From Lachnospiraceae bacterium (GTDB lineage Bacteria; Bacillota; Clostridia; Lachnospirales; Lachnospiraceae): a stretch of DNA of 64,000 nt. The stretch lies in contig JAAUZE010000026.1 in NCBI GenBank assembly GCA_014804755.1, positions 62,001-126,000 on the forward strand. Reading direction: 5' to 3'. Positions 43,243 to 51,600 of the stretch are shown piece by piece. The first letter of the stretch is position 1. Every line of letters starts with the position of its first letter. The notes under the pieces were generated by a model. The model was not told where the DNA came from, ran no database searches, and saw only the letters and a program-made list of their open reading frames with translations. The translations under genes and the position numbers were made by a program.

Positions 43243-44397
43243 ATGAAAAAAGAAATCCATTTTACAGGCGGCATAAAACTTCTCTGTGTGCTGGCGGCAG
43301 GATTATTTCTGCTGTCAGCTTGTGGAAAAACAGAAGAGAAGAGTGCGGAGGAAACTGTGCTGGAGGCCGGATTCGGCGTCAGTAACTCTGATTTCGAATA
43401 CTATGATGTAGCGGAATCGGAAAAGGGATATTATTTTTGGGAACAAATGAGCACCGTTGTGGACTATCCACTGCTGATGTTTAGGGATAAAGGCTCCGGG
43501 AACGTAGTGCCTCTGTGCAATAAACCGGACTGCATGCATGATGTACACGAATGTAATGCCTATTTTCCGGGCATAGATTTTGTGGAGGATGGGATTGACA
43601 AATTTTATCTCCAGTATTATGAAGGAAGTCTCTATGCGGTCGGGCTTAGTTCGGATTGGTATGTCACTCTTTTCCGTATTATGGCGGACGGATCTGAATG
43701 GGAAATTGATACAAAGCTGTATAAGACGGACTATTCTACAGGGCAGTGGCATACACCGGATATACTGATTATTGATGGGTATGTGTATTTTGTTGATCGT
43801 AAACAAAAAATGATGAAGCTTGAGCGTGTGCCGTTGGGGGGCGGAACGGTGGAGGTTGTCTTTGAAGGGGACAGCAATGCTGAGGAAGTTCAGGTTTATC
43901 GGATGAAAAGCCAGGATGGAGCCTTGTTTTTTCAAGCGCTTGAATTTGTGGACGGAAACTTTGATCACGCTACGGGAGGATTATACCGATACGATTTTGA
44001 TGTCGGGCAGTGCGGCTTGATAAAAGAGGGTCTTTCTGGTCCCTATTCCGTGCAAAATGGTTTGGTATATTATGGGAGTACGGATGGGCTTTGCTGTTAT
44101 TCCATACAGGATGGGACTATGGAAATTTTGACGGATCAGCCGATGGATGTTCCTAATATAACCCTCACAAATAAGTATATCATTCTCTTTGATCAGATAG
44201 GAGACGGTATCCTATATATCTATGATCATGAGGGAAAGGAGCTTGCCGAAGTTTCCAGCGATTTGAAACCGAGCTGGTATTTTGGCGGTAATTCGGATAT
44301 GCTGTTTGGAGAATGCAGGGGGGATGAAAGCTTTCGATTGTGTTTTATGGATTTGAATCGTCCTTTTGAGGAGTTACAGTGGGAAGGACTGAAGTAG
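43243..44397 (+). CDS. Cys-motif lipoprotein, paralogue 1
   Basis: A 384-residue lipoprotein with signal peptide (1-26) and lipobox LLSAC. A Cys-rich knot LCNKPDCMHDVHECNAYF lies near residue 88. The rest is rich in repeated aromatic-Gly strands (QYYEGSLYAVG, DGYVYFVD, IPLGG-like turns) suggesting a beta-propeller. It is one of three paralogues (others at 44517 and 49165) that flank an ABC transporter. Such lipoproteins are common in Lachnospiraceae but have no settled function; a sensor, substrate-binding or self-protection role is conjecture. ATG follows GAAGGGGA. Confidence 0.85.
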   Translation: MKKEIHFTGGIKLLCVLAAGLFLLSACGKTEEKSAEETVLEAGFGVSNSDFEYYDVAESEKGYYFWEQMSTVVDYPLLMFRDKGSGNVVPLCNKPDCMHDVHECNAYFPGIDFVEDGIDKFYLQYYEGSLYAVGLSSDWYVTLFRIMADGSEWEIDTKLYKTDYSTGQWHTPDILIIDGYVYFVDRKQKMMKLERVPLGGGTVEVVFEGDSNAEEVQVYRMKSQDGALFFQALEFVDGNFDHATGGLYRYDFDVGQCGLIKEGLSGPYSVQNGLVYYGSTDGLCCYSIQDGTMEILTDQPMDVPNITLTNKYIILFDQIGDGILYIYDHEGKELAEVSSDLKPSWYFGGNSDMLFGECRGDESFRLCFMDLNRPFEELQWEGLK

Positions 44398-44439
44398 GAT
44401 GAATTCATAAGTATACTAAATTATGATTCGGATGTGTGC

Positions 44440-44495
44440 ATGGAATGGAAGAAAAGGGAAACAAGTTCGGTGGCTGAAACAGGAACAGCATACGC
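44440..44495 (+). pseudogene. Fused gene ends: permease start joined to a secreted-protein tail
   Basis: ATGGAATGGAAGAAAA at 44440-44455 is identical to the first 16 bases of the permease gene at 45799. It is followed by about 40 bases ending GGAACAGCATACGCATAA, almost identical to the 3' end of the broken secreted-protein gene (43185-43225). This short stretch is a recombination scar containing the 5' end of one cassette gene and the 3' end of another. Confidence 0.75.
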
Positions 44496-44516
44496 ATAAC
44501 GAAGGGGAATATAAGG

Positions 44517-45758
44517 ATGAAAAAAGAAATTCATTTTACAGGCGGCATAAAACCTCTCTGTGTGTTGGCGGCAGGATTATTCCTGCTGTCAGCTTGCGGG
44601 AGAAGCGGGCAGGAAGAGGAACAGAAACAGGCGGGAGAGGGCGCGGTCGTGGTGATGGAGACCGACACCGTCGACACTGATTTTGGGTTTCAATGTGTGG
44701 CGGAATCGGAGAAGGGATATTATATTTGGGGTTATAGTGCAGTAAACCCCGACCGTCAGATATCGATCAACATGCTGTTATTTAAGGACAAAGAGTCCGG
44801 GCGGATAGTGCCCCTGTGCAATAGACCGGATTGCGCGCATGTTGATGAAGAGTGTAACGCTTATTTCCCGCCTACGTCTTCTGCAATGGAGGGGGCGGAC
44901 GGATTTTTGTATGACTATATTCAGTACTACGACGGGAGCCTTTATGTATCCGGGATGAGCGTGGACCGCTATGTCTCCCTTTACCGCATTGAGGCGGACG
45001 GGTCCGGCGACTGGGAGCTCAGCACGAAGGTGTTCAGGACGGACTATGACTGGGGAAGCGTTTTTTCCTATCCGGAGATACTGATCGCGGATGGCTATGT
45101 CTATTTTGTAGACTGGAACCAAAAGTGCCAGACGCTGGAGCGGATACCGCTTGGCGGGGGTACGGCGGAGGTGCTGTATGATGGACCGGATGGGGTATCG
45201 GAGGATATTTCGGCAACGGAGATCACCGAAGTGAAAAACATTGAGGGGTTTGTGTATTTCCTGACGATCAGTTATTTGGGAGATTCGGCTGAACTTGTGA
45301 ATTCGGTGGGCGGACTGTACCAATGTGACATGGAAACCGGACAGTGCGTCAAGGCGAAGGATGGGTATGGAGGCCCTTGGTCCGTACACAACGGATACCT
45401 ATATTACGGAGGCATGGAAGGGGAAGGGCTGTGCCGCTATTCGATGCGGGATGGGTCCGTGGAAATCCTTTCGGATGATCCGATTAATGTCCCGCAAATT
45501 GCCCTTACGCAAGATTATATCATTATCTGCGACCAAATGGCGGGGCGGCCTCCGTATGGGTACAGCTTGATCATTTATGATTATGATGGCAATAGGCTTG
45601 CCACAGTACCCAACAACATCTGGTTGAACAAGTTTTATGGAGGGAATTCTGAGATGCTGTTTGGAAGCTGGGGTGATGAAAGCGGTATGGGCGTGTGCTT
45701 TTTGGATCTGACGCTCCCATTTGAGGAATTACACTGGGAAAATTTTGCGGTGGACTAA
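44517..45758 (+). CDS. Cys-motif lipoprotein, paralogue 2
   Basis: A 413-residue lipoprotein whose first 26 residues (MKKEIHFTGGIKPLCVLAAG) are nearly identical to paralogue 1, with lipobox LLSAC. The Cys knot reads LCNRPDCAHVDEECNAYF. It is longer because of insertions (e.g. around residues 60-75 and 130-160). The beta-propeller-like pattern continues to the end (CFLDLTLPFEELHWE). It is directly upstream of the ABC permease gene (40 bases), which places it in the transporter transcript. Start ATG follows GAAGGGGA. Confidence 0.85.
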   Translation: MKKEIHFTGGIKPLCVLAAGLFLLSACGRSGQEEEQKQAGEGAVVVMETDTVDTDFGFQCVAESEKGYYIWGYSAVNPDRQISINMLLFKDKESGRIVPLCNRPDCAHVDEECNAYFPPTSSAMEGADGFLYDYIQYYDGSLYVSGMSVDRYVSLYRIEADGSGDWELSTKVFRTDYDWGSVFSYPEILIADGYVYFVDWNQKCQTLERIPLGGGTAEVLYDGPDGVSEDISATEITEVKNIEGFVYFLTISYLGDSAELVNSVGGLYQCDMETGQCVKAKDGYGGPWSVHNGYLYYGGMEGEGLCRYSMRDGSVEILSDDPINVPQIALTQDYIIICDQMAGRPPYGYSLIIYDYDGNRLATVPNNIWLNKFYGGNSEMLFGSWGDESGMGVCFLDLTLPFEELHWENFAVD

Positions 45759-45798
45759 CGGATACAGAGCGTGTGTTTGAAACGATAGGACATGTAAT

Positions 45799-47763
45799 AT
45801 GGAATGGAAGAAAATTCTGGTAAACAGAAAACTTTTGAGCGTTATGATCGTGTTGTTTCTGCTTCAGATGATCGTCTTTTGGGAAGATTGCCAAAAAAAC
45901 GACCGTATATGGATGGAACGACGCGACCAGCCTTACGAGGACTATCTGCGGGAAGAGGAAGAGCAGCATATTGATGCATATCATGCAGCCATGCAGGCGA
46001 TCATGGATCAGGCGGATGAAATGAGCGGGATCAGTATTTTTGCGGAGGAGAATAGTTTCTCAAGCAGAAATCGCGCATCCACGAAGAAAGCGTTTGAACC
46101 GATGCTGGATGTGAATCTGACTTACGTGAAAGGGAGGACGATAACGGAATTCTTTTCGTTCCGATTCGGCGGATTGTGCGCGCTTGTCTGCGGAATGCTG
46201 GCTGCGTTTGAACTGGGAGAAATCAGGAAGAAGAGAGTGCGGGCCATTACTTTTCCGACGGAGTACGGAAGATTGCGATTGGCGTTTGAAAAAATAGGGG
46301 CGCTTTTCATCTGGGCCTTAATCCTTACATTTCTGTTTCAAACGAGTATCCTGTTAGAAGGAATGCTGCTATTTCATGAGAATCCGCTGCGGATATTATC
46401 CTGTCCGGCACAGACATTCGTTTGCTTTGCGTCATTCCCGCTGAAGATTACGGTATGGCAGGCGTTACTTCTTTATCTTCTGTATCGGACAATCATCCTA
46501 TATGTGATCATGACGCTGGCATGGGCTGTCTCGGTAATTTTTGATCATGTGGTGTTGGCAGCCGGAGTCTGCGGGGGCGTTTTTGCGGTGGAGTATTTTC
46601 TGTATGCCAAAATAGATGATAACAATGTCTGGAAGCTGTTGAAATACTGTAATGTATGGTATCAGACCGCAGAGAACAGTTATTTTACGAAATATAAGAA
46701 TCTGAATATTTTGGAATATGCGGTCAATAGAAACACCGCTATTTTGACAGCATTAGCGATCGCATATCTGTTTGGAGCAGCAGTTGGGATCGTGATTTGC
46801 TGCAGGCGCTATCCATGCAGCTCCAAAGTGAGCAGAATCCGGCAGACGGTAAGCGCGGTTAAGGTAAGAGTTGAGAGCATCAGGGGAAGGTTTTTGGAGA
46901 AGCTTTCTCTGACAGGAATGGAGACCTATAAGGCGCTGATTGCCCAAAGAGGGCTGGTGGCGATATTGCTGTTGGCAGTATTAATCTGTTATCGGGCGGA
47001 TTTCACGCAGGTCAAACGCTCTACGCAGCAGGAGCTTTACTATGCGTTTATGGAGCGGTATCTGGGGGAGCCGGGGGAGGATTCCGACAGGGAGATCGCT
47101 CAGCTGGCAGACAAACTTGAACAGGTAGACATCACATTTGCGCAGCAGTATTCGGAAGCGGCCGATGGAGATACAATGATCGTGCTGGCGATGTGGTACG
47201 ATTCTTTTGAGGAGGAGCGTCTGTTCTTAAAACAGATTCAGGAGCAGACGGAAAGTTTGAAAAACATATCGCAGGAAACCGGCATTGCCGTCTGGTATGT
47301 GAATTTATACGGCTATATACATTTATTACAGAATGATGATGCCATGCTGAATCTTGGTCTGCTTTTGGCGATCGTGTGGATTTGTTTAGGGATATACAAC
47401 GGAGAAAACGGAAGCGGAATGGCATGTATGATCAATAGCAGCCATCGGGCAAAATTTTTATATCGGGTCAAGATCCGTGTTGCGATGATCCTGACATCGT
47501 TGGTGTATTTCATGGTTCTGTTGTTTGAAATCGTTTCAGTTTCGGTCGTGTATGGGATCACAGGAATCGGCGCGCCGGTACAGAGTATTTTGGATTTGTC
47601 CGATGTCCGTATTCATTGTACGATCTGGCAGTATTTCCTGATAAGATATGTGGTAAGGTGGGGGATTTATTTAGTAGTATGTATCTGTGTATGCAAGGCG
47701 TTGGAATTAGTCATATGTAAGAAGGGGTTATTCAATGGAATTAAAAGTAGAAAATCTGTCTAA
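45799..47763 (+). CDS. Large ABC-2-like membrane protein
   Basis: A 654-residue membrane protein with two similar halves, each beginning with a basic amphipathic start and a hydrophobic segment followed by a large polar loop (about 30-105 and 385-500), then four to five membrane segments. Such paired ABC-2-type permeases export or flip substrates when joined to one ATPase. The ATPase gene overlaps it by 29 bases. No catalytic motifs. A similar size of membrane protein is found beside lactococcin-972-type bacteriocins, but I see no clear sequence match. ATG at 45799; ribosome site weak (ATAGGA). Confidence 0.75.
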   Translation: MEWKKILVNRKLLSVMIVLFLLQMIVFWEDCQKNDRIWMERRDQPYEDYLREEEEQHIDAYHAAMQAIMDQADEMSGISIFAEENSFSSRNRASTKKAFEPMLDVNLTYVKGRTITEFFSFRFGGLCALVCGMLAAFELGEIRKKRVRAITFPTEYGRLRLAFEKIGALFIWALILTFLFQTSILLEGMLLFHENPLRILSCPAQTFVCFASFPLKITVWQALLLYLLYRTIILYVIMTLAWAVSVIFDHVVLAAGVCGGVFAVEYFLYAKIDDNNVWKLLKYCNVWYQTAENSYFTKYKNLNILEYAVNRNTAILTALAIAYLFGAAVGIVICCRRYPCSSKVSRIRQTVSAVKVRVESIRGRFLEKLSLTGMETYKALIAQRGLVAILLLAVLICYRADFTQVKRSTQQELYYAFMERYLGEPGEDSDREIAQLADKLEQVDITFAQQYSEAADGDTMIVLAMWYDSFEEERLFLKQIQEQTESLKNISQETGIAVWYVNLYGYIHLLQNDDAMLNLGLLLAIVWICLGIYNGENGSGMACMINSSHRAKFLYRVKIRVAMILTSLVYFMVLLFEIVSVSVVYGITGIGAPVQSILDLSDVRIHCTIWQYFLIRYVVRWGIYLVVCICVCKALELVICKKGLFNGIKSRKSV

Positions 47764-48601
47764 AAGTTTTGGCGATGTGAAAGCCTTAAATCATATGAGT
47801 TTCACGTTTACGCCCGGGATCTATGGGATTCTCGGACCAAACGGGGCGGGGAAGAGTACGCTCATCAATTTGATCACGAACAATATTGCAAGACAGGAAG
47901 GCCAAATCTTTTGGAATGGTCAGGAGATTCTCAAAGGGAATAAGGATTATAGAAGAATCTTGGGATATATGCCGCAGCAGCAGGGGTATTACGAGGACTT
48001 TACAGCGGGCGCTTTTTTGATGTATATGGCGCACCTGAAAGGACTTGATAAAAAGACGGCAAAGAGCAGGTCGCAGGAGCTTTTGAAAATCTTTAATCTG
48101 GAATCGGCACGGAATAAACGGATCGGCGGATTTTCGGGCGGTATGAAGCAGCGACTGTTGCTGGCGCAGGCGCTCTTAAATGATCCGGAGCTTTTGATAT
48201 TGGACGAGCCGACGGCGGGAGTCGATCCGGAGGAAAGGATTCATATTCGCAATTATATCAGTCAGATTGCAACAAACCGCATTGTGCTGCTGGCGACGCA
48301 TATCGTTTCCGATATTGAAGCGATTGCAAAGGAGATTTTGCTCCTGAAATCAGGAAGCGTGGTAGAGACCGATACGCCGGGCAGGCTGATCGAAAAGGTG
48401 CGCAAATATGTATGGAATGTAGAGATTGCGGAGGCGGAGCTGTCGGATATGCAGGCACAATATCTGATCAGCAATCTCAGAAAAAATGAGAAAGGCCTGT
48501 CATTGAAGGTGATCAGTGAAGAACCACCCGCAAATGCGCAGCCGGAGAAGGCTGTCAATCTGGATGATGTTTACTTATTCTATATAACATATAATGGGTA
48601 A
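47735..48601 (+). CDS. ABC transporter ATP-binding protein
   Basis: A 288-residue ATPase with Walker A GPNGAGKST, Q-loop in GYMPQQQGYYEDFTAG, signature FSGGMKQR, Walker B LLILDEPTAGVDP and switch His in LLATHIVSDI. The C-terminal 60 residues after the ATPase core are of the type seen in ABC-2 exporters for antibiotics or lantibiotic immunity (BcrA/NatA-like). It partners the overlapping permease. ATG at 47735 follows AAGAAGGGG. Confidence 0.93.
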   Translation: MELKVENLSKSFGDVKALNHMSFTFTPGIYGILGPNGAGKSTLINLITNNIARQEGQIFWNGQEILKGNKDYRRILGYMPQQQGYYEDFTAGAFLMYMAHLKGLDKKTAKSRSQELLKIFNLESARNKRIGGFSGGMKQRLLLAQALLNDPELLILDEPTAGVDPEERIHIRNYISQIATNRIVLLATHIVSDIEAIAKEILLLKSGSVVETDTPGRLIEKVRKYVWNVEIAEAELSDMQAQYLISNLRKNEKGLSLKVISEEPPANAQPEKAVNLDDVYLFYITYNG

Positions 48602-48725
48602 GCAATCAGGCAGCTGGCGGTAAGGGCAGCGTGCATTGCGGCGGCTAAGATAAGGTTTTTGATGAAAGCGTGGGAAGAATTGCAAGGAAAATACCCAAAA
48701 GTGTAGTATACTTCAATCATAGTAG

Positions 48726-48765
48726 TTGACAAGTGCAGGTGATAGTTCTCAAAATATAGTTTGAG
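48726..48765 (+). promoter_or_regulatory. Promoter region and dyad of the intact secreted-protein gene
   Basis: TTGACA (48726-48731) is followed by the dyad CTCAAA-N6-TTTGAG (48748-48765). The upstream stretch is similar to 42920-43060. The dyad arms differ from the other copy by matched changes. Confidence 0.6.
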
Positions 48766-48802
48766 TCACTTGTAAATGGATTTGTGAAAAGGAGGAGTTA
48801 CT

Positions 48803-49168
48803 ATGAGTAAGATCAAAAAAATGGTGTTGGGAATCGTTTTGGCAATGTGCGTATTTGGGGGCAGCGTGGGTACGTGTTATGCTGCGTCAGGCAGCATTGC
48901 GGTGGACATCACTGCGAGCCGGGCGTATGGAAAATTTGTGTATGGGGAAGCGGGACATGAGATTATGGTAACTGTTTATTATCAAGAAAGAACGTATTTC
49001 AGTGCCTATGTAGAGAATGGGCATGTCAGCGATGTTCAACACGGAAATGTTACGGAAGCGGTTGTATCAAGAAATAGTCCGTCCGGCTATCGTTACACGT
49101 GGGGACAGGCGTATGGTTTTGTAGACGGAGTTACGGTAATCAATTCAAGAGAGGTTGCAGTAAATTGA
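48803..49168 (+). CDS. Small secreted protein of unknown family
   Basis: A 121-residue protein with a clear signal peptide (MSKIKKMVLGIVLAMCVFGG, predicted cleavage after CYA, about residue 27), leaving ~94 residues that look all-beta, rich in Tyr, Val, Gly and Ser, with no Cys. No lipobox. A broken paralogue lies at 43065 and a third 3' end at 44470, so the gene has been copied repeatedly. It is directly followed by lipoprotein paralogue 3, whose start overlaps its stop. The size, export signal and neighbours (ABC pair, lipoproteins) would suit a secreted bacteriocin-like or signalling protein; this is inference. ATG follows AAGGAGGAG. Confidence 0.8.
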   Translation: MSKIKKMVLGIVLAMCVFGGSVGTCYAASGSIAVDITASRAYGKFVYGEAGHEIMVTVYYQERTYFSAYVENGHVSDVQHGNVTEAVVSRNSPSGYRYTWGQAYGFVDGVTVINSREVAVN

Positions 49169-50343
49169 TAAGCAGCGAAATTATTAAAAAAAATAATTGT
49201 CCAAGCGGTGTACGACTTCTCTGTGCGCTGACAGCAGGATTATTTCTGCTGTCAGCGTGCGGGAAGACAGAACAGAAGAGTGCGAATGGGGCAGACGCAC
49301 CTATAGAGTCCGATTTTAACGCTTCTGGTTTCGAATATTGCCATGTGACTGAATCGGAAGAAGGATATTATTTTTGGGAACGCATGGATCAAAATCACTT
49401 CTATCCACGGCTGATGTTTATGGACAAAGAATCGGGCAGGGTAGTGCCATTATGCAATAAGCCAGACTGTGGGCATGATAATGAAGAATGCAACGCTTAT
49501 TTCCCTTCTGTGAATGTGGGAGGGGATGGGATGTCTAAAGATCATATTCAATACTATGACGGAAGTCTCTATGCGGTCGGTTTCACTTCGGATGATTATG
49601 TGACTCTGTTCCGAATTAAGGCGGATGGCTCCGAATGGGAGACTAGTACAAAGCTTTACAGAACGGACTATGCCTCGACCGGGCATTGGCGCACACCGGA
49701 TATATTGATCGAAGATGGTTATGTGTATTTTAATGATCGTAAACAAAAAAAGATGAAGCTCGTTCGGGTGCCGATTGGCGGCGGAGCGGAGGAGGTTCTC
49801 TTTGAGGGAGATGATGATGCTGTAGAAGTTCAGATTTATCGCATAAAGAGCAGTGAAGATGCTGTATTTTTTCAAGCGTATATCTTTTCGGATGAAAGTG
49901 TGGAACATGCAAAGGGCGGATTATATCAATACGACAAAACGGATGGGGAATACAGGCTTGTAAAAACAGAACTTGTTCAACCCTATTTCGTATGGAATGG
50001 TTGCGTGTACTACGGTAGCTCTGAGGGGATATGCTGTTATTCCATACAGGATGGAACTGTGGAAATTTTGGCGGATCAGCCAATCGAGGTTCCTTATATT
50101 ACCCTTACGAAGAAGTATATCATTCTGTGTGACGATATGGTGGACGGCTATTTGATCATTTATGATTATGAAGGAACACAAATTGCTGTGGTCTCCTGTG
50201 ATTTGAAACCAACATGGTATTTTGGGGGCAGTTCGGATTTGCTATTTGCAGAATGTGTGAGAGATAATGAAACAAGACTGTGCTTTTTGGACTTAACCCG
50301 CCCTGTTGATGAACTACAGTGGGAAGAACTGAAAGCGGATTAA
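49165..50343 (+). CDS. Cys-motif lipoprotein, paralogue 3
   Basis: A 392-residue lipoprotein with lipobox LLSAC and Cys knot LCNKPDCGHDNEECNAYF. It is closest to paralogue 1 (shared EGDxxAVEVQ-like and SSEGICCYSIQDGT patterns). The N terminus differs: the codon aligned with the other paralogues' ATG is ATT, so the likely start is TTG at 49165, which overlaps the stop of the secreted-protein gene and has GAGAGG upstream. Translational coupling is therefore likely. Signal peptide remains functional from RLLCALTAGLFLLSAC. Confidence 0.82.
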   Translation: MISSEIIKKNNCPSGVRLLCALTAGLFLLSACGKTEQKSANGADAPIESDFNASGFEYCHVTESEEGYYFWERMDQNHFYPRLMFMDKESGRVVPLCNKPDCGHDNEECNAYFPSVNVGGDGMSKDHIQYYDGSLYAVGFTSDDYVTLFRIKADGSEWETSTKLYRTDYASTGHWRTPDILIEDGYVYFNDRKQKKMKLVRVPIGGGAEEVLFEGDDDAVEVQIYRIKSSEDAVFFQAYIFSDESVEHAKGGLYQYDKTDGEYRLVKTELVQPYFVWNGCVYYGSSEGICCYSIQDGTVEILADQPIEVPYITLTKKYIILCDDMVDGYLIIYDYEGTQIAVVSCDLKPTWYFGGSSDLLFAECVRDNETRLCFLDLTRPVDELQWEELKAD

Positions 50344-50427
50344 ATCCGCATTTTTTGGTAAATGGCGTCCGTTGTGTATTCTATTGCGCAGTTCGCGTAG
50401 ATACAAGATGATAGTTTTATGAAGGGG

Positions 50428-50457
50428 TTGACAAATAAGTCAGGAAGATGTTAAACT
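50428..50457 (+). promoter_or_regulatory. Promoter of the Mn riboswitch-mntP unit
   Basis: TTGACA (50428-50433) and TAAACT (50452-50457) are 18 bases apart, just before the riboswitch. Confidence 0.75.
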
Positions 50458-50469
50458 CATAGAAATATC

Positions 50470-50636
50470 GTGAGGGAGTAGTTTGCATGTGCTTTTAGGG
50501 CGGATGATCGGTGAGGAGAGACGTTCGGAGCGCATGTGGTAAGTCAACATACTGACCGATGAGGTCTGGCTTATCTGAAATAACGAGACTCATGTATAGC
50601 CGTACCGGTTATGCAGGGAGTCTCTTTGTTTTTTTG
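50470..50636 (+). ncRNA. yybP-ykoY (Mn2+) riboswitch with terminator
   Basis: The two conserved aptamer loops are present: GGGAGTAG at 50474-50481 and GTCAACATACTG at 50543-50554. A long terminator stem follows, with outer arms GAGACTC (50585-50591) and GAGTCTC (50618-50624), further pairing inside, and a T-rich tail to 50636. It precedes mntP, the expected target: bound manganese should allow transcription. Family assignment is from the conserved loops; the paired helices were checked by eye only. Confidence 0.88.
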
Positions 50637-50663
50637 TCCGGTATAGCATATGCTGTATCGGAT

Positions 50664-50903
50664 TTTTTGCGCGATAAGCAGAGAAGCAAGGTGTTTCCTA
50701 GGTGTCTGCCGTGCTTGCACGAGCAGACACCTAGGAAATGCCTTGCGGCGAGCAACGCGAGCGTGGAACGCGAAGCGTTTCACGTCTGCTTATTGTATGT
50801 CTGCTTATCACGAGACGACCGTGCTTGCACGAGCAGACACCTAGGAAATGCCTTGCGGCGAGCAACGCGAGCGTGGAACGCGAAGCGTTTCACGTCTGCT
50901 TAT
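50664..50903. repeat. Large hairpin repeat with an 85-base direct duplication
   Basis: Arms of 24 bases (50686-50709 and 50723-50746; 22 of 24 match) form a long hairpin, with TTTCCTAGGTGTCTGC as the perfect core. Outer arms ATAAGCAGA (50673) and TCTGCTTAT (50785) enclose it. The segment 50709-50793 is repeated exactly at 50819-50903, including the right arm but not the left. It lies between the riboswitch terminator and mntP. No coding capacity. Confidence 0.92.
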
Positions 50904-50954
50904 CATGAGACGAATGTGCAAAAGGGCGGATTTAGAAAGGAGCGGGAGGATATC

Positions 50955-51518
50955 ATGGGATTTTTGGAATTGTTTATCTTAGCGGTCGGACTGTCGATGG
51001 ACGCGTTCGCGGTGTCCGTGTGCAAGGGCTTGGCGATGAAGAAGTGCAGTCTGAAAAGCGCGATGCTGTGCGGTGTGTGGTTTGGCGGATTTCAGGCGTT
51101 GATGCCGTTTATCGGCTATTTGCTCGGCTATCGTTTCCGCAGCTACATCACGGCAGTCGATCACTGGATCGCGTTTGTGCTGCTTTTGGTGATCGGTGTG
51201 AATATGATCAGGGAAGCATTCGGGAAAGAGGAGGAGGCAAACGCCGATATGGACGTGAAGACCATGTTTCTGATGGCGGTTGCCACAAGCATTGACGCGC
51301 TTGCTGTCGGAATTACCTTTGCGTTTCTGCCGGATACGAATATCCTTGCGGCAGTGCTGTTTATCGGATGCGTGACGTTTCTGCTTTCTACTGCGGGAGC
51401 GAAAATCGGTCACGCGTTCGGCGCAAAATACCGGTCAGGCGCGGAATGCGCGGGCGGCGTGATCCTGATCCTGCTCGGCATAAAGATTCTGTTAGAGCAT
51501 CTCGGCGTATTCGGATGA
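50955..51518 (+). CDS. mntP: Manganese efflux pump MntP
   Basis: A 187-residue membrane protein with six hydrophobic segments. It shows the two repeated MntP motifs with buried Asp: [18 protein letters not shown] and [16 protein letters not shown]. It exports Mn2+ and protects from manganese stress. The ATG at 50955 follows GGGAGG. A longer in-frame reading goes back through the hairpin repeats and the riboswitch terminator and is rejected. Regulation by the yybP-ykoY riboswitch is very likely. Confidence 0.95.
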   Translation: MGFLELFILAVGLSMDAFAVSVCKGLAMKKCSLKSAMLCGVWFGGFQALMPFIGYLLGYRFRSYITAVDHWIAFVLLLVIGVNMIREAFGKEEEANADMDVKTMFLMAVATSIDALAVGITFAFLPDTNILAAVLFIGCVTFLLSTAGAKIGHAFGAKYRSGAECAGGVILILLGIKILLEHLGVFG

Positions 51519-51545
51519 TAACAGATGGGAAATTTCGCGACCCTG

Positions 51546-51600
51546 GAAGAATTCCCTTTGGGAATTCTTCGAAAGAATCCGCCTAAGCGGATTCTTTTTT
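51546..51600. terminator. Tandem double hairpin, terminator-like (copy 2)
   Basis: GAAGAATTCC (51546-51555) pairs with GGAATTCTTC (51561-51570); then AAAGAATCCGC (51572-51582) pairs with GCGGATTCTTT (51587-51597), followed by T. It shares the arm pattern and CTTCGAAAGAAT joint with 19071-19126. It ends mntP; the stop codon of the leftward methyltransferase lies in the second loop. Confidence 0.85.

Noticed and set aside
48803..49168. Calling the secreted protein a lactococcin 972-family bacteriocin
   Set aside because: Size and neighbours are suggestive, but I see no clear sequence match to that family, so function is left open.
50709..50903. 85-base direct repeat as a CRISPR array
   Set aside because: Only two copies, far too long, with inner hairpins and no cas genes nearby.
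50559..50954. N-terminal extension of MntP by 132 residues
   Set aside because: The extension is read through the riboswitch terminator and exact hairpin repeats; MntP is complete from 50955 with its own ribosome site.
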